A stretch of DNA of 64,000 nt from Rossellomorea aquimaris (GTDB taxonomy: Bacteria > Bacillota > Bacilli > Bacillales > Bacillaceae_B). Of the stretch, positions 50,396 to 59,760 are shown in pieces. The notes beneath the pieces were generated by a model. It worked only from the letters and a program-made list of their open reading frames with translations. It had not been told where the DNA came from and ran no database searches. The position numbers and the translations under genes were made by a program. The stretch is taken from positions 372,001 through 436,000 of the forward strand of contig NZ_VTEX01000002.1 in assembly GCF_008180865.1 (NCBI RefSeq), written 5' to 3'. Each line of letters starts with the position of its first letter. The stretch's first letter is position 1.

Positions 50396-50507
50396 GTGCC
50401 AGGTACAGTTTGGTCGATTTGTACCTTGTACATTTACCTTGGATTGAGCCTGGTACATTTCACTCGATTTGTACCTGGTACATTCCACTCACTCTGTACC
50501 AGGTACC
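50396..50507. repeat. Palindromic tandem repeat, GGTACA family
   Basis: The stretch is composed of alternating TGGTACATTTCACTCGATTT and GTACC segments. It includes two GGTACA-n-TGTACC palindromes and closing arms GGTGCCAGGTAC and GTACCAGGTACC. It lies between htrA and the PrsA-like gene, on the minus strand after the htrA stop. Confidence 0.75.
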
Positions 50508-50522
50508 ATCCAGACCACAACT

Positions 50523-51794
50523 TTACCCATTCATCATTGCATTACTAGTAAGAGTCAGACTGACCGTCATTTCTTCACCGTCCCGGAAGATGGTCAGGTC
50601 GATCTTATCCCCAACTTTCAGGTCACCGTACAACTGCCTTCTCAAGTCGGCCACATCCGCTACTGCTTTTCCATTCAGCTTCGTTATGACATCGCCCTCT
50701 TTGACACCGGCTTTTGCTGCCGCTGATGTTTCATCAACACTCGCGACGACTACACCTGCTTTGACTTCATTAGGCAGATCCGGCAGATAATGACGGGGAA
50801 CATCGGCAAGATTCGTCATTCCGATTCCGATATACGGCCGCTCCACTTTCCCCGTTTCGATGATTTCACTTACGACCGGCAGAAAATCCTTACTTGGAAT
50901 GGCAAACCCAAGCCCTTCTACACCGGAGTTCGAGATCTTCGCACTGTTGATCCCGATCAATTCACCTTTTGAATTCAGCAGCGCACCTCCGCTGTTTCCA
51001 GGATTGATGGCCGCGTCGGTTTGGATGACATTCAATTCAGATTCACCTGCAGAAGTCTGCACTGGAATGGTTCGATCAACGGCACTGACAATTCCTTGTG
51101 TAACCGTCCTTGATAAATCGAGGCCCAGTGGATTCCCGATCGCGATCACCTGTTCACCGGCGCGCAACGCACTGGAATCTCCCACTTCCAACAGGTTGTC
51201 TGCATACTTACCATCGATCTTCAATACGGCAAGATCCGTCAGTGGATCGGCTCCGATCAGCTCCGCCTCGGTCTTTTCACCATCATAGAGGGACACTTCA
51301 ATCTTAGAGGCACCTTCAATGACATGATTGTTGGTGATGATATAAGCACTCTCGCCCTCTTTCTTGAAGAGAACCCCTGAACCTGTCCCTGCTTGAGCTT
51401 CTTGAGATGCACCCATGCCATTCTGCTGCTGATAATTGACAATTCCGACAATCGATTCAGAGGCATCTTCCACAATATTCGCTACATCGCCGCTACCCGT
51501 TGAAACCGTCGTAGGGTTGATTCCTGAATCCCCCGAAGTCTCCACCTCGCCGTTGTCCCCTGCCGATTGTTCGATGCCGGGCTGAGCCAGGTTCTGATAA
51601 TAATCGGTTTGAGGCAATACCGTCAATGTCAGGACCGAACCGATGATCCCGGCACCTACAGTATTTAGAAACCCCCGTCCTTTAAAAGGCTTCTTCGGCT
51701 TCGGGCTTCGTTGCATTTCTTCTTTCTTCACGTCTTCCATATTTTCCGACTCTATATGCTTCATTTCTTCATTTTGATTGTTATGTTCTAGCAT
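50523..51794 (-). CDS. HtrA-like serine protease (DegP/Do family), membrane anchored
   Basis: The 423-residue protein has an N-terminal cytoplasmic part, one helix (VGAGIIGSVLTLTVLPQ, about 46-62), a trypsin-like domain with His157 (NNHV), Asp187 (LTDLAVL) and Ser268 (GNSGG), and a PDZ domain near 325-415 (GDVITKLNGKAVADVADLRR). It degrades or refolds damaged exported proteins. GGAGGAAAG precedes the ATG. In Bacillus, htrA paralogues are under CssRS-type control; a YclJ/K pair lies nearby here. Which HtrA paralogue it is cannot be told. Confidence 0.93.
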   Translation of the reverse strand: MLEHNNQNEEMKHIESENMEDVKKEEMQRSPKPKKPFKGRGFLNTVGAGIIGSVLTLTVLPQTDYYQNLAQPGIEQSAGDNGEVETSGDSGINPTTVSTGSGDVANIVEDASESIVGIVNYQQQNGMGASQEAQAGTGSGVLFKKEGESAYIITNNHVIEGASKIEVSLYDGEKTEAELIGADPLTDLAVLKIDGKYADNLLEVGDSSALRAGEQVIAIGNPLGLDLSRTVTQGIVSAVDRTIPVQTSAGESELNVIQTDAAINPGNSGGALLNSKGELIGINSAKISNSGVEGLGFAIPSKDFLPVVSEIIETGKVERPYIGIGMTNLADVPRHYLPDLPNEVKAGVVVASVDETSAAAKAGVKEGDVITKLNGKAVADVADLRRQLYGDLKVGDKIDLTIFRDGEEMTVSLTLTSNAMMNG

Positions 51795-51939
51795 TTTCTT
51801 TCCTCCTCTATTTATTTTGCTCGGTTGATCTTTGCTGTTGATTTCATCTTAGAGGGAAAATATTACGAAACTATTAACAATGTGTGTACAGCTTGGGAAG
51901 TTTTTATTGATGGGGAAAAGATTATTAAATAAAAAGATA

Positions 51940-51988
51940 CAAAAAAGGATTGATCCCGGTACGTTAACCCATTAACGTACCGGGATCA
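51940..51988 (-). terminator. Strong terminator of the double-kinase gene
   Basis: TGATCCCGGTACGTTAA and its exact complement enclose a 4-base loop, and on the minus strand ATCCTTTTTT follows. It lies between the 52053 gene and htrA. Confidence 0.92.
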
Positions 51989-52028
51989 GCCCTAATATAC
52001 TTTTCTAAGGATTCATACCAAGCCACAA

Positions 52029-52086
52029 GGGGACAGGTACTTTGTCTCTAGATCATTTCAAAGACTGGGACAACGTACCTGTCCCC
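52029..52086. repeat. Palindrome of the GGGGACAGGTACC family overlapping a gene end
   Basis: GGGGACAGGTAC and its exact complement enclose a 34-base centre. The right arm and most of the centre lie inside the last ten codons of the 52053 gene, so the palindrome provides the end of its coding sequence and its stop codon. Confidence 0.8.
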
Positions 52087-53789
52087 CAGTCCCATTCACT
52101 CTTAAACTCCTCAAGCGACTGCTGACGCTTCTCACGATCCTCGCTCACTGCTTTCAATGCCACTCTATATAACTTCTCACTCAGTCGCCATTTATCGATG
52201 GACCTGTCTTTCTCCCCGCCAAACAACGCAAAGGCGGTGGCTCCGATCAGATACACATTCGTGATTTCATCGATTTCTGCCCCTTGTTCGAATTCCTCCG
52301 GCGACATGAATCTTGAGGATCCCCACATCCTGCCCACTGTATTGGTATAGGGGCGTTTGGAATAAAGGTCGATATCGCAAATCAGGGTCTTTCCTTTTTG
52401 AAAGTCATACAGAATACTCCCGTCATAGAAATCGATTGCTACATACCCCTGTTCTATCACATGAATGTGAAAATCGAGGATGTCATGAAATAAGTCCATC
52501 TTTGTGCTGTCCGGCATCTTCATAAATTTCTCCCTGGATAAGGGATACATTCTTCCCATGCACTCCCCATCTGTCCATTCAAATATGGAGGCAAATCCAC
52601 CGCCGATTTCTTCCGCACGAAGCAACTTGACTAAATGGGGATGTGCCAAATCTTCATAAACCTTTACACTAGCCTTCAACTCTGCGACCGAATCTTCCGG
52701 TTTCCCTGCAAATCGCGCTGTAGGGGCCCCTGCGAATTTCATGAAAATTTTCTGGTCGTCGTCCTTTATCCCAAAGCAAATATTGCCGGAGTCCTGATCA
52801 TCATACACCTTGAAAACCTCCCCATATCCCTCGATGAAAGAGAAGTCGAAAGGAGACTTTAATTTGTATGGAATTTCATCGATGTACTGAATATAAAAGT
52901 CTTCCACATACCACGTCGGCACTGGATTGTTCATGCCGTCAAACCAGACAAGCACTTCCGTTGCCTGCTTCTTCATGACGGCCACCTCCACTTCCCCGAA
53001 CGGCATGGCCCATGGAATGGACGACAGCATATTGCTGCTTATGTAATAGAGCATGAGCCTGAAGAACTCCTCAGGCGGCCGGCCGTTGAAATAGCCATTG
53101 AGCTGTCCTGTAGCAAAATGAGGACTAACCGAAGCACTCCACACGATGCGGTTGAACTCTTCCCACGGATCACCGAAGTCATGCCGGTTGAAATCGATGA
53201 TGGAAAGTTCCGCTTCTCGCGATATGACCATATTCCCCACGTGATAATCACCGTGATGAAACGATTGGGGCCGCCCTCGCAGGAGATGTCTGTTCGACTC
53301 AATGTATTCAATGATTCTGTCGCCGCCTTTTATTTTCACCGGACAATCATAGTACTGCTTAATCTTGCTGTCCGCTTTGCGATTGAACTTCGTCTCCCAC
53401 TTCTCTTGATCAGAAGGTGCATGAATACAGTGGATTTCCCGGAGATAACGACCCGACTTCAGGCCGAGCTCGTATTGCTCTGTATCGGTCAACTTAGGCA
53501 GCATCTCTGCAGCGTCTTCTCCTTCACACCAGGTAAAGAGCGTATAAACACTTTTCCCATCGTCACTCATACCGAACTTCAATGGCTTCGACATCGGTAT
53601 GCCCGTTTCGGCCAACCGCTTCATCGCCTCAAACTCACTCTTCTTACTCTCATATTCGGAACGGTCCGCTGTCCGAAGCAACAGTCTTTCACCAGTCTCC
53701 GCTTCAACATAGTATTTCTTATCACTCGACCACCCCTTGTTAATAGAAGTGATCGTTTTAAAAATGTAATCGGTTTTTATATCAATCAT
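52053..53789 (-). CDS. Fusion of an APH-type phosphotransferase and a protein-kinase-like domain
   Basis: The 578-residue protein has two kinase folds. Residues 1-290 form an APH domain with HHGDYHVGN (Asp181, Asn186) and SIIDFN (Asp199), ending near MNNPVPTWY, where comparable single-domain proteins stop. Residues 300-560 form a second kinase-like domain: GYGEVFKV (glycine loop), FMKF (Lys351), YVAIDFYDGSILYDF, CDID and MSPEEF. The last ten residues, from Gly569, come from a repeat palindrome. GGAGGGTTGCCAA precedes the ATG. The partners or substrates are unknown. Confidence 0.85.
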   Translation of the reverse strand: MIDIKTDYIFKTITSINKGWSSDKKYYVEAETGERLLLRTADRSEYESKKSEFEAMKRLAETGIPMSKPLKFGMSDDGKSVYTLFTWCEGEDAAEMLPKLTDTEQYELGLKSGRYLREIHCIHAPSDQEKWETKFNRKADSKIKQYYDCPVKIKGGDRIIEYIESNRHLLRGRPQSFHHGDYHVGNMVISREAELSIIDFNRHDFGDPWEEFNRIVWSASVSPHFATGQLNGYFNGRPPEEFFRLMLYYISSNMLSSIPWAMPFGEVEVAVMKKQATEVLVWFDGMNNPVPTWYVEDFYIQYIDEIPYKLKSPFDFSFIEGYGEVFKVYDDQDSGNICFGIKDDDQKIFMKFAGAPTARFAGKPEDSVAELKASVKVYEDLAHPHLVKLLRAEEIGGGFASIFEWTDGECMGRMYPLSREKFMKMPDSTKMDLFHDILDFHIHVIEQGYVAIDFYDGSILYDFQKGKTLICDIDLYSKRPYTNTVGRMWGSSRFMSPEEFEQGAEIDEITNVYLIGATAFALFGGEKDRSIDKWRLSEKLYRVALKAVSEDREKRQQSLEEFKSEWDWGTGTLSQSLK

Positions 53790-54102
53790 TTGGCAACCCT
53801 CCAGTAAAGCGTGAATCCCTTGACTCAGTTATAAATCGTTTAGTGATAGACCATAATAGTCTAATTTTACCAATGGTTGAATCGTAAAGATATAGGAGTC
53901 ATAGTGTTTTTTATTCCCTTTTTCCCACCTATGCTATGAGATGAACGGACATTTCCGAAGCACTAAAACGGTTTGCCTCTTTCATATACAAAAAATGTAA
54001 AAAAGTACATACATACTTCCATGTGATTAGTGAAAAAATAAACTTTGTGCTCAAACATTCACTTTGAAAGGCGGCACAATAATGACAATCAGGAGGATGA
54101 TT

Positions 54103-54618
54103 ATGGGTATTTTAAGCGGAAATCCACAAGAAGAACCATTGCATTATGGTGAAGTATTTGGGACGTGGAACTATTTGTTGACGGCTAAAGCCACTGTGGC
54201 AGGATATCAGATGCAGCTTAACCATGCCGGAGATGATGATCTGAAAAAGTTACTGAAGGACAGCATCGAGGGTGGACAAGAAGAAATCAAGCAAGTTGAA
54301 AAACTTCTGAAGGAAAATGGGATTGGATTGCCTCCAACACCTCCAGAGCCTCCGCATGCCTGCCTTGATGATATTCCGACAGGTGCCCGCATGCCGGATC
54401 CTGCCGTTGCAGCAGGGCTATCCGCTAATATCGCTTCAGGCTTAGTTGCATGCAGCACAATCATGGGACAAAGCATACGTGAAGATGTGGCGATGATGTT
54501 CGGCCAATTTCATATGCAAAAAGCCCAAATGGGTGCTAAAGTACTTAAGTTAAACAAAGAAAAGGGATGGTTGATCCCTCCACCCCTTCACAAAAACAAA
54601 AATGAACATTGTGAGTGA
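54103..54618 (+). CDS. DUF3231 family protein
   Basis: The 171-residue protein starts GILSGNPQEEPLHYGEVFGT, the typical opening of DUF3231, and has FGQFHMQKAQMGAKVLKLNK near its end. It forms a helical fold of the ferritin-like type. AGGAGGATGATT before ATG 54103 is better than the upstream frame start. DUF3231 proteins are found in spore-forming Bacillus; the role is unknown. A terminator follows. Confidence 0.9.
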   Translation: MGILSGNPQEEPLHYGEVFGTWNYLLTAKATVAGYQMQLNHAGDDDLKKLLKDSIEGGQEEIKQVEKLLKENGIGLPPTPPEPPHACLDDIPTGARMPDPAVAAGLSANIASGLVACSTIMGQSIREDVAMMFGQFHMQKAQMGAKVLKLNKEKGWLIPPPLHKNKNEHCE

Positions 54619-54631
54619 TCACTGAATAGGT

Positions 54632-54683
54632 AAGATTCTCAGGTTGCTGGCGAATTTTTCAGTCAACCTGAAAATCTTTTTTT
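54632..54683 (+). terminator. Rho-independent terminator
   Basis: AAGATTCTCAGGTTG pairs, with one mismatch, with CAACCTGAAAATCTT around a 17-base loop, followed by six T bases. It follows the DUF3231 gene. Confidence 0.85.
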
Positions 54684-54783
54684 ATGTGCATTCTTTGATA
54701 GAACACGAGTCTAATTACCCCCACTTCATTACTTTCATAACATCCTTCCCCTTTATATACGCGTATAATATCCCGTGAACACA

Positions 54784-54814
54784 AAGAAGGAGGGACACTA
54801 TATCCCTCCTTCTT
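54784..54814. terminator. Terminator of the alcohol dehydrogenase gene
   Basis: AAGAAGGAGGGA and its exact complement surround a 7-base loop and end a few bases from the stop codon at 54819. On the minus strand a T-rich stretch follows. Confidence 0.85.
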
Positions 54815-54818
54815 ACCG

Positions 54819-55952
54819 TTAAGGCTTCAAGATGACTTTGATGCAATCGTCTTCTTTTTTGTTAAATAGTTGATACCCTTTTTCCGCTTCTTCAAGCTTA
54901 AGTATATGTGTGATGATGGATGTGGAGTCGATTTCCCCTTTGACGATTTGTTCATAAAGGGGGGCCATATACGCTCTCGCAGGAGCCTGTCCCATTTTCA
55001 ACGTAACATTACGGGCAAAGAATGCCCCAAGGGGGAACATATTGTATAGACCGCCATATACCCCGGTCAATTGAACGGTTCCACACTTCCTGACAGCTTT
55101 GGTGGCGATCTGGATCGGACCGATCGTCCCTCCCTGAAGCTTCAATTTCTGTTCCATGAATTCAAGGGGGGATTTCTTCCCGTCCATGCCGACACAATCG
55201 ATCACCACATCCGCTCCGCCTCTGGTTAACTCCTTCAACGTTTCACCCATATCATTGTATTGGGTGAAATCAAAGGTTTCCGTATGGTTCATCTTCTTCG
55301 AGTGACGTAAGCGGTAATCGAAATAATCGACGGCGATGACTCTCTCAGCACCTTTTTTCCAGGCAAACTGCTGGGCCATCAATCCGACCGGCCCGCATCC
55401 GAGAACAATGACCGTGTCCCCTTTTTTCACACCTGCATTCTCCACACTCCAGTAGGCCGTCGGAAGTACATCAGATAATAAAAGGATTTGTTCATCCTCC
55501 AGTTCACAATTCTCCGGTACTAAAAAAGGGGTGTAGTTCCCGTATGGAACCCGGAGATATTCCGCTTGTCCCCCGGGATAATTACCGAACTTCTCAGAGT
55601 ATCCGAACAGCCCACCAGAGTCATAATGGGGGTTCGAATGATCGCATTGACTTTCCAAGTGTTGCTCACAATAGGGACATGCCCCGCACGCCACGGTGAA
55701 AGGGATGATGACACGGTCTCCCTTTTTTACTTTGGTCACATCTTTCCCGACTTCCTCCACGATCCCCATCGGCTCATGTCCAATGACGTACCCGATCGGA
55801 AGTGGGAAATTCCCTTGATAAAGATGCAGATCCGATCCACAGATGGCTGTTGATGTAATGTTGACAATGACGTCTTGTGAATCTTCTATCCGAGGGTCGT
55901 CCACTTTCTTGACGGCTACGGAATTCTTTCCTTGATAGGTGACTGCTTTCAT
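54819..55952 (-). CDS. Zinc-dependent alcohol dehydrogenase
   Basis: The 377-residue MDR enzyme has the catalytic zinc set Cys38 (ICGSD) and GHE (His59, Glu60), a structural zinc set Cys89, Cys92, Cys95 and Cys103 (ACGACPYCEQ), and a Rossmann motif VLGCGPVGLMAQ. This pattern is usual for formaldehyde-dehydrogenase-like and threonine-dehydrogenase-like enzymes that oxidise an alcohol with NAD. GAGGAAGCTC precedes the ATG. The substrate is unknown. Confidence 0.92.
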   Translation of the reverse strand: MKAVTYQGKNSVAVKKVDDPRIEDSQDVIVNITSTAICGSDLHLYQGNFPLPIGYVIGHEPMGIVEEVGKDVTKVKKGDRVIIPFTVACGACPYCEQHLESQCDHSNPHYDSGGLFGYSEKFGNYPGGQAEYLRVPYGNYTPFLVPENCELEDEQILLLSDVLPTAYWSVENAGVKKGDTVIVLGCGPVGLMAQQFAWKKGAERVIAVDYFDYRLRHSKKMNHTETFDFTQYNDMGETLKELTRGGADVVIDCVGMDGKKSPLEFMEQKLKLQGGTIGPIQIATKAVRKCGTVQLTGVYGGLYNMFPLGAFFARNVTLKMGQAPARAYMAPLYEQIVKGEIDSTSIITHILKLEEAEKGYQLFNKKEDDCIKVILKP

Positions 55953-55985
55953 GAGCTTCCTCCATTCGAATATTCTTGTCTTGTG

Positions 55986-56609
55986 CTACTGAAGATGTTT
56001 AGGGGGTGGATTGGCGGAAGATTTCTGCTTGATCTCTTTAAATATATCTTCCCCGCCGACTTCCTGACTGACTGGCCTCTTTGTTGTGGGTGGAACATTG
56101 AGCATATTGATCAGTCTCTGTACTTCTGCCTGGAATTGTTCGAAATCTTTCTTCGTCACCGGCTTCGCCTGGGGCATCAATTCCACCCCGACTTGTCCAT
56201 TCGGTTCAAGCGTCGCCCATTTCACATCGGAAAGTTTACTGACTCCCTGTTGTCGCAGTTTCATTTCGAGTTGATCGACTGTCATTCGTAACTTTTTAAA
56301 GTTCTTTTCATTGATGTTGCCATTTTCCATAAGAATCTTGGATTTCCCCGTGATAAACTGTTCGACACGATCGGATTTCACCTGCAGATATTCCATGACC
56401 ATCAAGGTTAAAACAAGAATAAGACCGACTCCGATCGTTGTCCATATATTCTTTCCAGCAACTGGTTGAATTAATAATGATCCGATACCGATCATAATGA
56501 CTGTTTGTGCCAATGTCATCTGCGAAATGGACTTTCTCCCGGCTATTCTTAACAATAATGTACCAGCCACAACAATGAGAATGGCTTTCCAAATCCAATC
56601 TAGATCCAT
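55986..56609 (-). CDS. DUF421 membrane protein (YetF type)
   Basis: The 207-residue protein has three N-terminal helices with the conserved LLRIAGRKSISQMTLAQTVI block, then a YetF domain (ILMENGNINEKNFKKLRMTV, VKWATLEPNGQVGVEL) and a Pro/Lys-rich tail. It is the second DUF421 gene in the window and about 20 residues shorter than the one at 23218. The start ATG at 56609 follows AAAGGGAGGGATACAGTTC. Its role is not known. Confidence 0.88.
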   Translation of the reverse strand: MDLDWIWKAILIVVAGTLLLRIAGRKSISQMTLAQTVIMIGIGSLLIQPVAGKNIWTTIGVGLILVLTLMVMEYLQVKSDRVEQFITGKSKILMENGNINEKNFKKLRMTVDQLEMKLRQQGVSKLSDVKWATLEPNGQVGVELMPQAKPVTKKDFEQFQAEVQRLINMLNVPPTTKRPVSQEVGGEDIFKEIKQKSSANPPPKHLQ

Positions 56610-56636
56610 GAACTGTATCCCTCCCTTTCAATTGCT

Positions 56637-56664
56637 AAAAACCCCCTTCAGGTGAAGAGGGGAA
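56637..56664 (-). terminator. Terminator after the MBL hydrolase gene
   Basis: On the minus strand CCCCTC-type and GAAGGGGG arms pair around an ACCTG loop, followed by TTTTTAGC. It lies between the 56719 gene and the DUF421 gene. Confidence 0.7.
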
Positions 56665-56718
56665 AAGGTTTTCACAAGATTAATTTTCCCTGCTGGTATA
56701 AAATTATTCGAATCGAAG

Positions 56719-57558
56719 TTAATGACGTTTCCGATTAGCGGGTAATGCGATCACATCAAATTGTTCAACCAATTTTCTTAATGCTTCTTCCAACTCATCC
56801 CCCGCCATCGCCTCTCCATGTCCAGTGACAGCTACTTTCGGTTTCAGATTGGATAATGTGGCGACCGATTCTTTGGCCGCTTCCCAATCCATCGTGAAAT
56901 ACCTCGGGGGACCGCTGATTTCTTTCTTTTGAAGGACAACCCGGTACAAGGATTCCTGTTTCACTGTCACAAAGGCGTCCCCAGCGACCAATACACCATC
57001 CAACTCCCTATATAGGGAAATGTGCCCTGGCGTATGGCCAGGTGTATGAACCCATCTCCATCCTTGCATAAAGGGGACTTCACCATTTTCCGGGAGTGCG
57101 TGAATCCGATCGGACACATCGATTCCATGATGGGGATAAAATGGGGACAACTCGCTGACCAAACCGCCATCCACAGTAGGGTCCCCTTTTGGATAGTTCC
57201 GTTCTCCATTAAGGTAAGGGATTTCCAGTTCATGGGCATAAACTGGAACGTCCCATTCCTCTAAGAGCGGCTCCAGGGACCCGACATGGTCAAAATGGCC
57301 ATGAGTCAACACGATGGCCTGCGGTTTACCCCTATGGCCAAACCGTTCTTCCGCCGCTTCCATGATCTTCTGCTTAGAGTGAGGCATCCCACAATCAATC
57401 AACACCCACTCCCTGCTTCCCGGAATTCCGTAGAAACAGACATTCACAATCTGATTGGTCCAATAGTAAAGATCTTTGCCTACTGCCCTCCCCTTCCCAC
57501 TGTTCACACTAAAGAAAGGGAGATGTGTGTCAGAAAAATCACTGTCTAATGGTTTCAT
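56719..57558 (-). CDS. Metallo-beta-lactamase fold hydrolase
   Basis: The 279-residue protein has the zinc motif LTHGHFDHVG (His86, His88, Asp90, His91), then HTPGHTPGH, an aspartate in VAGDAF and the final TGHGE. This is a full MBL metal set. Its gene overlaps the MFS gene upstream by four bases (ATGA), so the two are coupled and may act on the same compound. The substrate is unknown. Confidence 0.9.
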   Translation of the reverse strand: MKPLDSDFSDTHLPFFSVNSGKGRAVGKDLYYWTNQIVNVCFYGIPGSREWVLIDCGMPHSKQKIMEAAEERFGHRGKPQAIVLTHGHFDHVGSLEPLLEEWDVPVYAHELEIPYLNGERNYPKGDPTVDGGLVSELSPFYPHHGIDVSDRIHALPENGEVPFMQGWRWVHTPGHTPGHISLYRELDGVLVAGDAFVTVKQESLYRVVLQKKEISGPPRYFTMDWEAAKESVATLSNLKPKVAVTGHGEAMAGDELEEALRKLVEQFDVIALPANRKRH

Positions 57559-58808
57559 GTTGCACCTCCTTGATTTGTAGTAGAAGTGGGGGATTTTTCT
57601 GATTGAATAAAAAACAACACAAGCAGAAACATCCCGATACCTAAGATACCTGCACCGATAAGACTTTCATTCAATAGAGAATTCATCACCAAGGCCATCA
57701 GAGGGGGACCGGCAGCCACCCCGATGAAACGGGATGAACTATAGAAAGAAGAAATCGTCCCCCTTTCCTCTTTCTCTATGTTTTCGGTAATCAAAGCATC
57801 CATGGTAGGCAGCAAAGCACCAATGGAGAGACCCATTAAGCTTGAGACAGACAGGAGAAGAATCAATCGCTCGTCGACAAATCCTATCAATGACACACTG
57901 ACACTGATCAGAATCAAGCTCACCGTCATGATCACCTTCATGACCTTCAGCTCACCTTTAATCTTTCTACCTGTAATAAAAGAAGCGATGCAAAGAGCCA
58001 GTAAAGGAATGGCCAACACAAACCCTTTTTTCACCCCATACAAGCCGTGTGTTTTCTCCAGGGAATCAGAGAGGAAAAACAAGACGGCAAACAAGAGCAG
58101 CATGCTATAGATCCCCACGAGAAAAACTGTAAAGATCCATCTCCCTTCCTGTTTAAAAATCTTCTTTGTATTCTTTATGAATGTTTTCAGTGAGACGGGC
58201 TTCTCTTTCTTCTTAGGAACTTGAATGAAGAAGATGACGAGTACAATTGAAATGAGACTAAAAACAGAAATAGAGAAAAAAGGAAGATACCATAAATACG
58301 CGGCAAACAACGCCCCCAATATGGGACTTAACACCTTGCCGAAGGTGTTGGATGTTTCAATCAACCCAAGACAGGAACTCGTTTTCTCATCATCATCCTT
58401 ATAGAGATCACCCACCAACGGTAAAATGATCGGGGCCGCTCCAGCCGCTCCAATTCCCTGCAGAATACGCCCGATGATGATCCAAGTAAACGGATCTGTC
58501 ATTTTCCATGAAGCAAACCCTGCAACCAATCCTCCCATTAACGCGATGAGTAAACTGGGTAGGATGACCACCTTCCTTCCGAAGCGATCTGACAGATATC
58601 CAGCCACCGGAATCAGAAAGATCGAAGCAATGGAGTAACTCGTAATAATCATACTCGTTTGAAAAGAAGAGATCCCCACCTCTCTTTCAAAAATGGGCAG
58701 TACAGGGATCAGCATGGAATTCCCCAAGGTCATTACCAAAGGAATCGAGGCCATGCTTACCACGCACCAATTACTGATTTTCGTTGTATTCTTGCATTGT
58801 TCTTTCAA
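57555..58808 (-). CDS. MFS drug exporter, DHA1 type
   Basis: The 417-residue protein has twelve helices and the MFS motif A YLSDRFGRKVV after helix 2; PVLPIFEREVGIS is typical of the DHA1 drug/siderophore exporters such as Blt and YmfD. TTG 58808 with AAGGGTGG six bases upstream is the likely start; a GTG three codons upstream lies directly behind that site. The next gene is the MBL hydrolase. Confidence 0.88.
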   Translation of the reverse strand: MKEQCKNTTKISNWCVVSMASIPLVMTLGNSMLIPVLPIFEREVGISSFQTSMIITSYSIASIFLIPVAGYLSDRFGRKVVILPSLLIALMGGLVAGFASWKMTDPFTWIIIGRILQGIGAAGAAPIILPLVGDLYKDDDEKTSSCLGLIETSNTFGKVLSPILGALFAAYLWYLPFFSISVFSLISIVLVIFFIQVPKKKEKPVSLKTFIKNTKKIFKQEGRWIFTVFLVGIYSMLLLFAVLFFLSDSLEKTHGLYGVKKGFVLAIPLLALCIASFITGRKIKGELKVMKVIMTVSLILISVSVSLIGFVDERLILLLSVSSLMGLSIGALLPTMDALITENIEKEERGTISSFYSSSRFIGVAAGPPLMALVMNSLLNESLIGAGILGIGMFLLVLFFIQSEKSPTSTTNQGGAT

Positions 58809-59118
58809 TTGAACCACCCTTTAAGGATTGATCTACCATTACCTAAGTATTTGAATTTTCTATGGAGAACATTCGGAGAATATGACGACTTCCTGTAAAA
58901 AATGTTGAAAGTAAGCCTAATTCCAACACCCATTTCCTCCACCTTTAGGAACTTCGAGACCATTCAAGCGGGAAGTTACTGCCCTTAATCGACTACCAGC
59001 AAACGTAAGAACCGTCCCTGAGGACCACGAACGATCAAACACAAACAGGTTAGAAGATAATTCCCTTATATGTTAAAATAAACCAACATAAAACCAACAA
59101 AGAATTGGAGCTGTAAAA

Positions 59119-59754
59119 ATGAAAAAATCGAAAATGTTTATCGTGACTGCCTTATTAACTATGTCATTCGTCTTCATGTCTGCTTGTAGCGATTCACCTG
59201 AAGAGGATGCTTCTAATCAGACTGAATCTGATACGATTCCAGCAAGTACAGATGGATCATCTACAGAAAGCACTGTAGAATCCGATAACAACAAGGAGAA
59301 TCAATCGGATGAATCAGCAATGGACGATAGCAACTCTCAGGAAGAAAGCAGTCAGGAGGAAGATCCTACTCCCGAAACAAAAGTAGCGGGAAAAACAGAA
59401 TATCTGAACAAGCTGGACAACATCCAAAAGGAACTTGATGTCATGCCAGATAAGAAGGATTCAGATAAAGGTGTCACGAACGCTATGAAAAACTATTATG
59501 GAGTGTCCTATGAAAAGTATGACGATGCATTAAATGAGATTTATTCACTTCTGAAAAAAGAGCTGTCTCCAGAGGACATGAAGGAGTTAAAAGCGGAACA
59601 GGTAAAATGGATCGAACAGAAAGAAGCGAAAGCCGAGAAAGAAAGACTGAAGTATGAAGGCGGGACGTTTGAGAATGTGGCGTGGTACATCTCTTTATAT
59701 GAGTCGACGAAGGATCGATGTTATGAGTTGGTGAATGAGTATATGACGGAATAG
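59119..59754 (+). CDS. LprI-like (DUF1311) lipoprotein
   Basis: The 211-residue protein has a lipoprotein signal with FMSAC (Cys23), an acidic, serine-rich linker of about 60 residues and a C-terminal helical domain (MPDKKDSDKGVTNAMKNYYG, EQVKWIEQKEAKAEKERLKY) typical of LprI/DUF1311 proteins, which inhibit lysozyme in mycobacteria. No such function has been shown here. The start follows a GGAG eight bases away; a hairpin terminator follows. Confidence 0.85.
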   Translation: MKKSKMFIVTALLTMSFVFMSACSDSPEEDASNQTESDTIPASTDGSSTESTVESDNNKENQSDESAMDDSNSQEESSQEEDPTPETKVAGKTEYLNKLDNIQKELDVMPDKKDSDKGVTNAMKNYYGVSYEKYDDALNEIYSLLKKELSPEDMKELKAEQVKWIEQKEAKAEKERLKYEGGTFENVAWYISLYESTKDRCYELVNEYMTE

Positions 59755-59760
59755 ATGATG

